From assembly GCA_021730825.1 (NCBI GenBank), contig JAKFYO010000067.1, positions 1 to 8,943 of the forward strand: DNA of 8,943 nt. The letters are read 5' to 3'. The notes below the pieces were generated by a model. That model was not told the origin of the DNA and did not search any database. It saw only the letters and a list, made by a program, of their open reading frames with translations. The stretch's first letter is position 1. Each line of letters starts with the position of its first letter. Below, piece by piece: positions 1-8,032 of the stretch. The translations under genes and the position numbers were made by a program. The stretch is from Hyphomicrobiales bacterium (lineage in GTDB: Bacteria > Pseudomonadota > Alphaproteobacteria > Rhizobiales > Xanthobacteraceae).

Positions 1-480
1 CCGTTCTGCACCGCGCTCGTCATGATGACGAAGCGCGGGTTATGCGGGCTAGCGTTTTCCGATCCGGGCAAGGAAACCGCGGCGCTCAAAGACATGCGTG
101 GGCGCTGGAAGAATGCGCGCTATGTCGAGGATTCGGCCGCGACTGCCGACATTGCCGCGCGCATTTTTCAGTCCGAGCGCTGGAAACCCAACACACCGCT
201 TCGCGTCGTGCTGATCGGCACCGACTTCGAAGTGCGCGTCTGGGAAACGCTCTTGAAGGTGCCGCTCGGACGGGCAGCCACCTACAGCGACGTCGCCAGA
301 AAAATCGGCAAGCCGAATGCGCCTCGTGCGGTCGGTGCCGCGGTCGGCAAAAATCCGATCTCGTTCGTGGTGCCCTGTCACCGTATCGTCGGCACCAGCG
401 GCGCACTCACCGGCTATCACTGGGGACTGACGCGCAAACGCGCCATGCTCGGTTGGGAGCAGGCAAAACTGATCGCGTAG
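1..480 (+). CDS. Methylated-DNA--protein-cysteine S-methyltransferase, C-terminal part (5' end outside window)
   Basis: Repairs O6-alkylguanine in DNA by moving the alkyl group irreversibly to its own cysteine. The C-terminal domain carries the hallmark PCHRIV motif, with the acceptor Cys at codon 376-378, followed by a GALTGYHWGL segment and a short helical tail. The preceding YSDVARKIGKPNAPRAVGAA stretch is the winged-helix DNA-binding part of the same domain. The frame is open from base 1, and the residues before the first ATG (22) already fit the start of the MGMT fold (a 'VMMTKRGLCGLAF' strand-turn-strand), so the gene very probably begins upstream. Whether it is the two-domain type with an N-terminal AraC-like helix-turn-helix (Ada-like) or a stand-alone Ogt cannot be seen. 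It ends in TAG and is followed 11 nt later by a small hairpin. Family is certain; the exact subtype is not. Confidence 0.92.
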   Translation, partial: PFCTALVMMTKRGLCGLAFSDPGKETAALKDMRGRWKNARYVEDSAATADIAARIFQSERWKPNTPLRVVLIGTDFEVRVWETLLKVPLGRAATYSDVARKIGKPNAPRAVGAAVGKNPISFVVPCHRIVGTSGALTGYHWGLTRKRAMLGWEQAKLIA

Positions 481-491
481 CCACCTTGAAT

Positions 492-508
492 CAGGGTTGC
501 CCCTGTTT
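492..508 (+). terminator. Weak hairpin after the methyltransferase gene, possible intrinsic terminator
   Basis: CAGGG (492-496) pairs with CCCTG (501-505) around a 4-nt loop and is followed by TTT. It lies 11 nt after the stop codon, where a terminator would be expected. The stem is only 5 bp and the T-run is 3 nt, so termination would be weak; it may also be chance. Confidence 0.35.
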
Positions 509-509
509 C

Positions 510-521
510 ATGCTGCAGCAT
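510..521. repeat. Perfect 12-bp palindrome ATGCTGCAGCAT
   Basis: ATGCTGCAGCAT reads the same on both strands. It sits between the repair gene and the small membrane protein gene, 24 nt before the latter's start. Such a site could be a dimeric regulator's operator, but no regulator is known for it and a chance palindrome is possible. A weak promoter guess overlaps it: TTGCCC at 497-502, 18 nt, then TCAAAT at 521-526. Confidence 0.4.
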
Positions 522-545
522 CAAATAGGGTACCGAGGTCAATTC

Positions 546-725
546 ATGTCTTTGTCTATGATTATTACGCTCGCCATCAGCTGCGCGGTCTGCATCGTTA
601 TCATCATGATGGCGCTTGGCGGCTTGCAGATAACGAGCCCGATCGCGCGCTATGCCGGCATCGGCGTCGCCTGCGCAATCGGCGTCGTGATCGGACAGAT
701 GATCCACCGCAAATACGTAGCGTGA
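546..725 (+). CDS. Small membrane protein, 59 residues, function unknown
   Basis: I do not recognise this protein. It has two predicted membrane segments: residues ~4-27 (SMIITLAISCAVCIVIIMMA region) and ~36-52 (YAGIGVACAIGVVIGQM region), joined by a short polar turn, with a basic C-terminus (HRKYVA). The chosen ATG at 546 has a good GAGG ribosome site at 535-538, 7 nt upstream. A longer reading of the same frame from base 42 only overlaps the repair gene out of frame and lacks such support. The hydrophobic pattern, SD and clean stop argue that it is a real gene rather than a shadow. It ends 2 nt before the end of the oppositely oriented gpmA. Confidence 0.65.
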   Translation: MSLSMIITLAISCAVCIVIIMMALGGLQITSPIARYAGIGVACAIGVVIGQMIHRKYVA

Positions 726-727
726 CA

Positions 728-1348
728 CTACGAAGCTAAATCCAGCTTTTCCGCGACCGTCGCGTCGGCGTTCAGCTTGTAAATAATCGGAACGCCGGTC
801 GCGAGTTCGCGCGCAATGATGCTTTCCTGCGTGTGCTTCTCCAGCACCATGATCAGCGCGCGCAGCGAATTACCGTGGGCTGCGACCAGCGTGCGTTCGC
901 CGCGTAACACGCCCGGTAGAATTTCCTGTACGTAATAGGGCAGCGCGCGGGCGACCGTATCTTTCAGGCTTTCGCCGCCCGGCGGCGGCGTGTCGTAAGA
1001 GCGGCGCCAGATATGCACTTGTTCTTCGCCCCATTTCTTGCGGGCGTCGTCTTTGTTCAACCCATTCAGGTCGCCGTAGTCGCGCTCGTTTAGCGCTTTA
1101 TCTTTATGGATCGTAAGGCTGTTCTGGCCCATTTCATCAAGCACGAGCCCAAGCGTGCGCTGTGCGCGCTTCAGCGCGGAAGTGTAAGCCACATCGAACC
1201 GGATGCCGCGCTCTTTGAGCCGCTTGCCCGCGGCCTTGGCTTCGGAGACGCCCTGTTCCGTCAGATCGACGTCGCGCCAGCCGGTGAAAAGATTTTTTAG
1301 ATTCCACTCACTCTGGCCGTGGCGGATGAGAACCAGAAGCCGTTCCAT
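728..1348 (-). CDS. gpmA: 2,3-bisphosphoglycerate-dependent phosphoglycerate mutase
   Basis: Interconverts 3-phosphoglycerate and 2-phosphoglycerate in glycolysis and gluconeogenesis in the cytosol. The protein has 206 residues. The phosphoacceptor His10 lies in [10 protein letters not shown], followed by the FTGW segment typical of the dPGM branch. Glu88 in [12 protein letters not shown] is the expected acid/base, and His158 in [10 protein letters not shown] is the second catalytic histidine. It is shorter than E. coli GpmA (250 residues), as is usual for the alphaproteobacterial short form. The SD AGGAAG (1353-1358) uses bases of the upstream 70-residue gene's TAG stop, so the two are probably translationally coupled. 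It is the last gene of the - strand block and ends tail to tail with the + strand small membrane gene. Confidence 0.96.
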   Translation of the reverse strand: MERLLVLIRHGQSEWNLKNLFTGWRDVDLTEQGVSEAKAAGKRLKERGIRFDVAYTSALKRAQRTLGLVLDEMGQNSLTIHKDKALNERDYGDLNGLNKDDARKKWGEEQVHIWRRSYDTPPPGGESLKDTVARALPYYVQEILPGVLRGERTLVAAHGNSLRALIMVLEKHTQESIIARELATGVPIIYKLNADATVAEKLDLAS

Positions 1349-1356
1349 TTTTCTTC

Positions 1357-1569
1357 CTATTTTTCGCTTTCATGCTCAGCGGCACGTTTCGCCGCGAGCT
1401 TGCCAAAAGTCATTACTGAAAAACCGAGGACCGCAATGGCGGTTCCGGCAAACAACGAGACGGACCGCAAGCTGAACCCGGTAAGGTTAGCTACCAGCGG
1501 CGTTCCGAGGAAATATACATAAAGCGCCAGCAGGAGGAGTGTCGCCGCGGTGTAGAAAAAGATTTTCAT
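1357..1569 (-). CDS. Small two-helix membrane protein, 70 residues, function unknown
   Basis: Not recognised. Residues ~3-22 ([20 protein letters not shown]) and ~36-56 ([20 protein letters not shown]) form two membrane segments; the tail is charged ([14 protein letters not shown]), so the C-terminus probably faces the cytoplasm. The ATG start lies 9 nt after the dapB stop and has only a weak G-rich SD, consistent with coupling to dapB translation. Its stop lies 8 nt before gpmA and forms part of gpmA's SD. The hydrophobic composition is unlike an antisense or frame shadow, and the snug fit between two housekeeping genes supports it as real. No function can be inferred beyond membrane localisation. 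Confidence 0.72.
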   Translation of the reverse strand: MKIFFYTAATLLLLALYVYFLGTPLVANLTGFSLRSVSLFAGTAIAVLGFSVMTFGKLAAKRAAEHESEK

Positions 1570-1578
1570 CCCGCGCCG

Positions 1579-2388
1579 TTACGAAAGCCCGAGCACATCG
1601 GCCATCGAGTAAATGCCTGGCTTCTTGCCCTTGCCCCACTTCGCGGCAGCAAGCGCGCCGCGCGCAAAGATCATGCGGTCTTCGGCCTTATGCGAAAGCT
1701 CGATGCGCTCCGAAGGTCCGGCCAAGATCACGGTGTGATCGCCCACCACGGTGCCGCCGCGCAACGCCGCGAACCCGATGTCGCCTTCCTTCCGTGCGCC
1801 GGTGTGTCCGTCGCGCGAGCGGACGGAGTTCTTGTCCAGTGCAATGTTGCGGCCTTCGGCGGCGGCATTGCCAAGAAGCAGCGCGGTCCCGGAAGGCGCA
1901 TCCACTTTTTTATTGTGATGCATTTCCAGAATTTCGATATCGAACTCCGGACCGAGCGACGACGCCGCGCGCTTCACAAGTGCCGCAAGCAAATTTACGC
2001 CAAGGCTCATATTGCCGGACTTGATAAACGCCGCATGGCGCGCAGCCGCTTCAAGCTTCGCGTCGTCGGCTGCCGACAATCCGGTCGTGCCGATCACATG
2101 CGCAATGCGCGCCTGGGCCGCGAGTGCGGCAAGCGCGACCGTCGAGCCCGGTGTCGTGAAATCGATAATGGCGTCGGCCTGGGCTACCAGCGGCAGCGCG
2201 TCGGTCGTTACTTTCTTTCCCGAAGGCGAAAGACCCGCGAGCGTGCCGGTATCGGCGCCGATCTCGGCCGCGCCCTCGCGGTCCACCGCGCCTGCCAGCG
2301 CAAAGCCGGACACTTCGGAAATGGCGCGCAGCAGCGTGCGGCCCATACGGCCGCCGGCACCGGCGATCACTAAACGAAGTTCGGCCAT
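1579..2388 (-). CDS. dapB: 4-hydroxy-tetrahydrodipicolinate reductase
   Basis: Reduces the DapA product with NAD(P)H to tetrahydrodipicolinate, the second step of the branch leading to meso-diaminopimelate (peptidoglycan) and lysine. The protein has 269 residues, the normal family length. The N-terminal Rossmann fold has the dinucleotide motif GAGGRMG (residues 10-16), then DFTTPG (~76-81) and GTTG (100-103). The C-terminal substrate domain has [16 protein letters not shown], with catalytic His157 and Lys161, and a basic/SGT patch that binds the dicarboxylate. A GGAG SD lies 8 nt before the ATG. The 66-nt gap to the upstream DUF1330 gene is the widest in this part of the block and could hold a weak promoter, but none is convincing. 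The 70-residue membrane gene follows after 9 nt. Confidence 0.97.
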   Translation of the reverse strand: MAELRLVIAGAGGRMGRTLLRAISEVSGFALAGAVDREGAAEIGADTGTLAGLSPSGKKVTTDALPLVAQADAIIDFTTPGSTVALAALAAQARIAHVIGTTGLSAADDAKLEAAARHAAFIKSGNMSLGVNLLAALVKRAASSLGPEFDIEILEMHHNKKVDAPSGTALLLGNAAAEGRNIALDKNSVRSRDGHTGARKEGDIGFAALRGGTVVGDHTVILAGPSERIELSHKAEDRMIFARGALAAAKWGKGKKPGIYSMADVLGLS

Positions 2389-2454
2389 CTCAAGCGCTCC
2401 AAAGTCGAGCGCGGGTATAGCGCGGCTCGGGCGCGTAAGGAAAGTATCAGCCGC

Positions 2455-2760
2455 TTACGACGGCTGCGGGCCGTCATAGCCCTCGATGACTACGATATCG
2501 CCCTCGGAAATCGGGGCGCGGATCGAAATCGCGTGCTTGTATTCCGGGGAATGCCAGCAATCGAGCGCGGCCTGATAGCTCGGAAACTCGATCACGACGT
2601 TGCGCGAGCGCGAGGAGCCTTCCGGGTTCTCGAACTTGCCGCCGCGAATGACGAACTTCGCGCCATATTTCTTGAAAGCAATCGCATTCGCGTCGCGGTA
2701 TTTTGCGTAGATCGTATCGTCCTTCACATCCACGCGCGCAATCCAGTACCCTTTTGCCAT
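2455..2760 (-). CDS. DUF1330 family protein
   Basis: A 101-residue protein of the DUF1330 family, which folds as a small ferredoxin-like dimeric alpha/beta barrel; no reaction is established for the family. Typical features are the N-terminal strand YWIARVDVKD, a central KYGAKFVIRGGKFE segment, and the conserved VVIEFPSYQAALDCWHSPEY helix followed by a R-x-P-x-SEGDIVVIEG strand. There is no signal peptide or membrane segment, so it is probably cytosolic. The start has a strong GGGGAG SD in the 10-nt gap after the pyrF stop, so it is very likely in the same transcript. No frameshift or unusual composition is seen. Family confidence is high; function is unknown. Confidence 0.9.
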   Translation of the reverse strand: MAKGYWIARVDVKDDTIYAKYRDANAIAFKKYGAKFVIRGGKFENPEGSSRSRNVVIEFPSYQAALDCWHSPEYKHAISIRAPISEGDIVVIEGYDGPQPS

Positions 2761-2770
2761 TTCGCTCCCC

Positions 2771-3478
2771 TTATTTTTTCGCTTGTTCGATTTCGGCGAC
2801 GATGGCGTCTGCCGCGGCTTTCGGATTTTCGGCGGCCAAAATCGGCCGCCCGATCACCATGTAATCGACGCCCGCCTTGATCGCATCCGACGGCGTCATC
2901 ACGCGCTTCTGGTCGCCCTTCTCGCTTCCCGCCGGGCGAATGCCGGGGGTCACCAGCAGCATCTTCGCGCCCAAACGCTGGCGAAGTTCTTTTGCTTCGG
3001 CGGGCGAACATACGAGACCATCGATGCCGATGGCCTCGGCCTGGGCCGCGCGACGCGCGACCAGCTCCGGCACCGTCGCGGCGTAGCCCGCGTCTTTCAG
3101 ATCAGCGTCGTCCCATGAAGTGAGCACGGTGACCGCGAGAATATCGAGATCGGAATCGCCGCGGCCTTCGACCGCCGCGCGCATGGTCTGCGGGAAGGCA
3201 TGCACAGTGAGAAACGTCGCGCCGAGCTTCGCCGCGCGCCTCGTTGCGTGCATGACGGTATTGCCGATGTCGTGCAGCTTCATGTCGAGGAAGACTTTCT
3301 TGCCGCCCTGCACGAGGTCTTCGGCAAGGTTCAATCCGCCCGCCATCACGAGTTCGTAACCGATCTTGTAGAAACTGATGCTGTCGCCGAGCGCCCAGAC
3401 CGCCTTCTCGGCGGCTTCCACGTCCGACAAATCGAGCGCGACGATCACGCGGTCGCGCGCTGAAATCTCTTTGCTCAC
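2771..3478 (-). CDS. pyrF: Orotidine 5'-phosphate decarboxylase (GTG start)
   Basis: Converts OMP to UMP, the last step of de novo pyrimidine synthesis, in a cytosolic TIM-barrel dimer. The protein has 235 residues. Asp16 is in VIVALDLSD, Lys38 in FYKIGYEL, and the catalytic D-x-K-x-x-D cluster is Asp65, Lys67 and Asp70 in [12 protein letters not shown]. The phosphate-binding elements are TPGIRPAG (Arg181) and MVIGRPI (Arg211). The frame is open 78 codons further upstream, but that stretch is arginine-rich, lies inside the preceding flavoprotein gene and does not resemble PyrF. The GTG at 3478 has a GGAG SD 7 nt upstream and overlaps the previous stop as GTGA, a classic coupled junction. Canonical family start and length support this choice. 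Confidence 0.96.
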   Translation of the reverse strand: MSKEISARDRVIVALDLSDVEAAEKAVWALGDSISFYKIGYELVMAGGLNLAEDLVQGGKKVFLDMKLHDIGNTVMHATRRAAKLGATFLTVHAFPQTMRAAVEGRGDSDLDILAVTVLTSWDDADLKDAGYAATVPELVARRAAQAEAIGIDGLVCSPAEAKELRQRLGAKMLLVTPGIRPAGSEKGDQKRVMTPSDAIKAGVDYMVIGRPILAAENPKAAADAIVAEIEQAKK

Positions 3479-4041
3479 GCGAGCACTCCAGCCATTGCGA
3501 TCAATTTTTCGAGCTGCGCTTTCAGGATTTTCTGGTTGGTCTCGTCCTTCAGCGCGCCGCGGTCGTCGAAGGCGCTGCCCGCACCTGCAATCGCCATCTG
3601 CTCGGGGATCACGAGCGCGCCAAGGCCAAGCTCCAGCGACTGGCGTAGATGATAAAGACCGCGATAGCCGCCGAAGCGGCCATCCGAGGTCGCGCCGAGT
3701 GCGAACGTGCATTGCTTATATGGATTGCCCGCAGGCTCCTTTGCGCGCGAAACCCAGTCGATCGTGTTTTTGAGTAACGCCGGCATCGAGGCGTTGTATT
3801 CGGGAGAGGCAATGTAGATGCCCTGATGCGCTAGCATCATGCCCTTCAGCTTCTTCGCGTTTTCCGGAACGCCTTCGTCCTTCTCGAGATCGCCGTTGTA
3901 AATCGGCATTTCGTAATCGCCGAGCGAGATCAGCGTCGTCTCCGCATTCATCAAGGAAAGTTCGCGCGTGACGTGGGCGGCGAGCTTGCCGCTTAAGGCA
4001 CCCGTGCGGATCGAGCCTGCGAAGACGAGGATTTTCTTCAT
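3475..4041 (-). CDS. NADPH-dependent FMN reductase family flavoprotein
   Basis: A 188-residue flavodoxin-like protein that probably binds FMN and uses NAD(P)H to reduce flavin, quinones or other acceptors; the true substrate is not readable from the sequence. The N-terminal [21 protein letters not shown] has the phosphate-binding GS-x-R-x-x-x-x-S loop (residues 9-17). The second hallmark, [18 protein letters not shown] (residues 79-96), contacts the flavin ring. A third conserved stretch, [12 protein letters not shown], begins at residue ~114. Longer readings from 4095 add 18 unrelated residues inside the upstream gene; the ATG at 4041 has an AAGGAG SD overlapping that gene's TAA (TAAGGAG). 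It overlaps pyrF by 4 nt. Chromate, azo or quinone reductase annotations are all possible for this family. Confidence 0.9.
   Translation of the reverse strand: MKKILVFAGSIRTGALSGKLAAHVTRELSLMNAETTLISLGDYEMPIYNGDLEKDEGVPENAKKLKGMMLAHQGIYIASPEYNASMPALLKNTIDWVSRAKEPAGNPYKQCTFALGATSDGRFGGYRGLYHLRQSLELGLGALVIPEQMAIAGAGSAFDDRGALKDETNQKILKAQLEKLIAMAGVLA
3486..3489 (-). promoter_or_regulatory. Ribosome binding site fixing the GTG start of pyrF
   Basis: On the - strand GGAG is followed by 7 nt (TGCTCGC) and then GTGA, where GTG starts pyrF and TGA ends the flavoprotein gene. This supports the 235-residue product over the longer open frame. Confidence 0.7.
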
Positions 4042-4045
4042 CTCA

Positions 4046-4052
4046 CTCCTTA
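4046..4052 (-). promoter_or_regulatory. SD site fused to the upstream stop codon (TAAGGAG)
   Basis: On the - strand TAAGGAG is both the TAA stop of the methyltransferase gene and the AAGGAG ribosome site of the flavoprotein gene, with 4 nt (TGAG) before its ATG. It fixes the start at 4041 and implies translational coupling. Confidence 0.7.
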
Positions 4053-4652
4053 TCGCGCACGATAGGTCCAGACGCGCGCCGGCGGCAAATTCCACCAGAT
4101 GCGCTTCAACGCGTTCGTTTCATAGAGATGCGACTGCACCGGCAGCGGAGAATTCGCGCCATAGGTGAATTGAATAAAGGGCGAGCGCGGGCGAAGCATC
4201 TTCATCGCGCACTCGATCAGCCTCTGTCTCTGCTCAGTCGTGAAATTCAAGAGCGGTAGGCTCGACACCACCGCCGCGAATGGCGCGCTCGTATGTCCTT
4301 GCAGCGTCTCATCGAGTGCAAAGGCGTCACCCTGCACAACATTTACGCCGGGGTATTTATTGCGAAGCGTCACGCAGAAATCCTTGTCGTACTCGACCAG
4401 CACGAGACGCGCCGGATCGATGCCCCGCTCCAGTAACGCAGCGGTCACCGGTCCCGTTCCCGGCCCCAGTTCGACGATCGGTCCTTCGACCGACGGATCG
4501 ACGATTGCCGCCATGGTGCGCGAAAGCGCCGGGCCGGACGGCGCAATCGCGCCGACGGTTTTCGGATTCCTGAACCAGCAGGTGAGAAAATTGATAAGCG
4601 CGGATTGCTGCGGGATGGGCTCGTTGCCGGAGTTCGCCTGCATAGCCGCCAC
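4050..4652 (-). CDS. pmtA: SAM-dependent methyltransferase, probably phospholipid (phosphatidylethanolamine) N-methyltransferase
   Basis: Probably methylates phosphatidylethanolamine in up to three SAM-dependent steps toward phosphatidylcholine, at the inner face of the cytoplasmic membrane. It is a 200-residue class I Rossmann methyltransferase: motif I is VELGPGTGPVTAAL (residues 60-73, SAM-binding glycines 63/65/67), with acidic VEYDKDF (76-82), GDAF (98-101) and SSLPLLNF (120-127). The LGPGTGPVT form and the N-terminal F-x-NPKTVGAIAPSGPALSR segment match the soluble Rhodobacter/Agrobacterium-type PmtA family rather than generic methyltransferases. The longest start is a GTG (4652); an ATG three codons in (4643) is equally plausible because neither has a good SD. 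It lies 63 nt downstream of dnaJ and abuts the flavoprotein gene. Related rRNA-type methyltransferases are the alternative; the exact substrate is inferred. Confidence 0.78.
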   Translation of the reverse strand: MAAMQANSGNEPIPQQSALINFLTCWFRNPKTVGAIAPSGPALSRTMAAIVDPSVEGPIVELGPGTGPVTAALLERGIDPARLVLVEYDKDFCVTLRNKYPGVNVVQGDAFALDETLQGHTSAPFAAVVSSLPLLNFTTEQRQRLIECAMKMLRPRSPFIQFTYGANSPLPVQSHLYETNALKRIWWNLPPARVWTYRAR

Positions 4653-4715
4653 TTTCTTTTACGCGCTCGGCTGATTGCCTAGCGCCTGCGCGGCGGTATG
4701 GTCAAGCGAGGCGCG

Positions 4716-5846
4716 TTACTCGAAAAACTCGCGCATTTTCGCGAAGAACCCCGCCGATTCCGGCTGGGTATCCTTCGAGCTATCCTTCTCGAATTCCTTC
4801 AAGAGCTCTTTCTGCCGCTTGGTCAGCTTCTGCGGCGTCTCGACCGCGACCTGCACATACATGTCGCCGCGCTCGCGCGAGCGCAGTACCGGCATGCCTT
4901 TGCCGGAAAGCCGGAAACGTTTTCCGGTCTGCGTGCCTTCCGGCACCTTCACTTTCGAGCGGCCGCCATCGACCGTCGGCACATCGAACTCGCCGCCGAG
5001 GGTAGCCGTCACCATCGAGACCGGCACGCGGCAGTAAAGGTCCGCGCCTTCGCGCTGGAAAATCTGGTGCTGCGTGACGGAGAGGAAAATATAAAGATCG
5101 CCGTTGCCGCCGCCGCGCATGCCGGCTTCGCCCTCGCCGCCCAAGCGAATGCGCGTGCCGTCTTCGACGCCCGGCGGAATTGCGACTTCCAGCGTGCGCT
5201 CTTTCACGATGCGGCCGGCACCGTGACACGACTTGCAGGGATCCGCGATCACCGAGCCACGGCCCTGACAGGAGGCGCAAGTACGCTCGAGCGTGAAGAA
5301 GCCCTGCGCATGACGGATGCGGCCCGTGCCAGAGCAGGTTTTGCACTGAACCGGCTGCGTGCCGGCTTTCGCGCCGGTGCCGGAACAGGTTTCGCAGGCG
5401 ACGTTGGTCGGCAACTCGATCTTCGCGGTTTTGCCGTTGAAGGCTTCTTCCAACGAGATTTCCAGATTGTAGCGAAGATCCGCACCACGCTCGCGGCCAC
5501 CCGCGCGTGCGCCGCGACGTCCGCCCATGCCGCCGAACAGATCGTCGAAGATGTCGGAGAAGGCGGAAGTGAAATCTCCGCCCATTCCGCCGAAGCCGCC
5601 CTGTCCGCCAGCATTGCCGTTTTCAAACGCGGCGTGACCATAGCGGTCATAGGCCGCGCGCTTCTGCGGGTCCTTCAGGCAGTCATAGGCTTCGTTGATT
5701 TCCTTGAACTTCGCTTCGCAATCGGCATTGCCGGGATTCTTGTCGGGATGCCATTGCATCGCGAGCTTGCGATAGGAAGTTTTCATCTCGCTATCGCTTG
5801 CCGTGCGCGAGACGCTCAACACTTCGTAATAGTCGCGCTTGGCCAT
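4716..5846 (-). CDS. dnaJ: Molecular chaperone DnaJ (Hsp40, class I)
   Basis: Co-chaperone that delivers unfolded clients to DnaK and stimulates its ATPase in the cytosol. The protein has 376 residues with all class I domains. The J domain (~1-70) has HPD at 33-35. A Gly/Phe-rich linker (~75-110) contains repeated GG-x-GG and DIFDDLFGG. The zinc-finger domain has four C-x-x-C-x-G-x-G repeats, with Cys pairs at 151/154, 168/171, 190/193 and 204/207. The C-terminal substrate-binding and dimerisation domains follow to the end. Its SD is weak (GGTAG), and the 95-nt gap from dnaK holds a stable terminator-like hairpin, so its expression is likely below that of dnaK. No damage is seen. Confidence 0.98.
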   Translation of the reverse strand: MAKRDYYEVLSVSRTASDSEMKTSYRKLAMQWHPDKNPGNADCEAKFKEINEAYDCLKDPQKRAAYDRYGHAAFENGNAGGQGGFGGMGGDFTSAFSDIFDDLFGGMGGRRGARAGGRERGADLRYNLEISLEEAFNGKTAKIELPTNVACETCSGTGAKAGTQPVQCKTCSGTGRIRHAQGFFTLERTCASCQGRGSVIADPCKSCHGAGRIVKERTLEVAIPPGVEDGTRIRLGGEGEAGMRGGGNGDLYIFLSVTQHQIFQREGADLYCRVPVSMVTATLGGEFDVPTVDGGRSKVKVPEGTQTGKRFRLSGKGMPVLRSRERGDMYVQVAVETPQKLTKRQKELLKEFEKDSSKDTQPESAGFFAKMREFFE

Positions 5847-5858
5847 CAGCAGCTACCG

Positions 5859-5914
5859 TTCAAGAAAATGGCCTTCGTCGGCTGCGGAGTTACGCTCTTC
5901 CGGACGAAGGCCAT
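5859..5914 (-). terminator. Terminator/attenuator hairpin between dnaK and dnaJ
   Basis: On the - strand ATGGCCTTCGTC (5914-5903) pairs perfectly with GACGAAGGCCAT (5879-5868): a 12-bp GC-rich stem around a 23-nt loop that can itself fold through GAG...CTC. The RNA then reads TTTTCTTG, a U-rich tail. This is the form of a Rho-independent terminator. Because dnaJ follows without another obvious promoter, partial termination (attenuation) or a stem protecting the dnaK 3' end is more likely than a full stop. Confidence 0.7.
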
Positions 5915-5941
5915 CTTATTCACTCGTATTCGCGTCCGCGC

Positions 5942-7858
<1,917 letters not shown>

Positions 7859-7985
7859 GGCATACCTCTCAGTTCCGGCAGGCCGACAGGGTCCGTTAAA
7901 GGCACCCCATGGAAACGGTTTTGTCTCGCCGTTCCCCTCGGCCCCCGCGTTGGGGATTTGCCGCGATACATGCTCGCAGCGTTCG
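7859..7985 (-). promoter_or_regulatory. dnaK 5' leader, possibly structured
   Basis: If transcription starts about 7 nt after the -10 box, the leader is about 125 nt. It contains CCCC-AACGC-GGGG (7940-7953 region), a second GGGGA run that could compete for the same CCCC, and an imperfect GGAACGG/CCGTTTCC pairing (7912-7938 region). No known RNA thermometer type (ROSE, fourU) or CIRCE operator is recognised. The rest of the 174-nt gap holds the promoter. Confidence 0.3.
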
Positions 7986-7991
7986 CGAGGG

Positions 7992-8012
7992 ATATAGGCA
8001 GGGGGCCTATAT
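7992..8012. repeat. Perfect 8-bp inverted repeat over the dnaK -10 box
   Basis: ATATAGGC (7992-7999) and GCCTATAT (8005-8012) are perfect inverted copies around a 5-nt AGGGG spacer. One arm contains the proposed dnaK -10; the other lies in the spacer toward the -35. It could be an operator for a dimeric regulator or provide a mirror -10 on the + strand. Confidence 0.6.
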
Positions 8013-8020
8013 GCCGCAAG
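7992..8020 (-). promoter_or_regulatory. RpoH (sigma-32) heat-shock promoter of dnaK
   Basis: On the - strand CTTG (8020-8017) is followed by 18 nt and then CCTATAT (7998-7992). This fits the alphaproteobacterial sigma-32 consensus of CTTG, 16-18 nt, CYTATNT. Its place upstream of dnaK is where a heat-shock promoter is expected. The -10 lies in an inverted repeat described separately. Confidence 0.7.
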
Positions 8021-8032
8021 GCTTTAAGAGCC

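Noticed and set aside
2389..2454. Promoter in the 66-nt gap before dapB
   Set aside because: TTTCCT and CTATAC at 17-nt spacing can be picked out on the - strand, but the match to the sigma-70 consensus is weak and read-through from the DUF1330 gene is sufficient.
3479..3712. 78-codon N-terminal extension of pyrF
   Set aside because: The extra residues are arginine-rich, lie out of frame inside the flavoprotein gene, and do not resemble PyrF. The GTG at 3478 with its GGAG SD and GTGA overlap gives the normal family length.
4653..4715. Promoter for the methyltransferase gene in the dnaJ-downstream gap
   Set aside because: A TTGACC is present on the - strand, but the hexamers at 17-18 nt spacing (CTAGGC, TAGGCA) are poor -10 matches; not enough to call.
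7859..7972. Upstream reading frame from an ATG at 7972 (- strand) overlapping the dnaK start
   Set aside because: No SD, proline/arginine-rich translation, and it continues out of frame into dnaK; it looks like chance in GC-rich sequence.
7859..8032. CIRCE (HrcA) operator upstream of dnaK
   Set aside because: No TTAGCACTC-N9-GAGTGCTAA or near match is present; HrcA control, if any, would act elsewhere.
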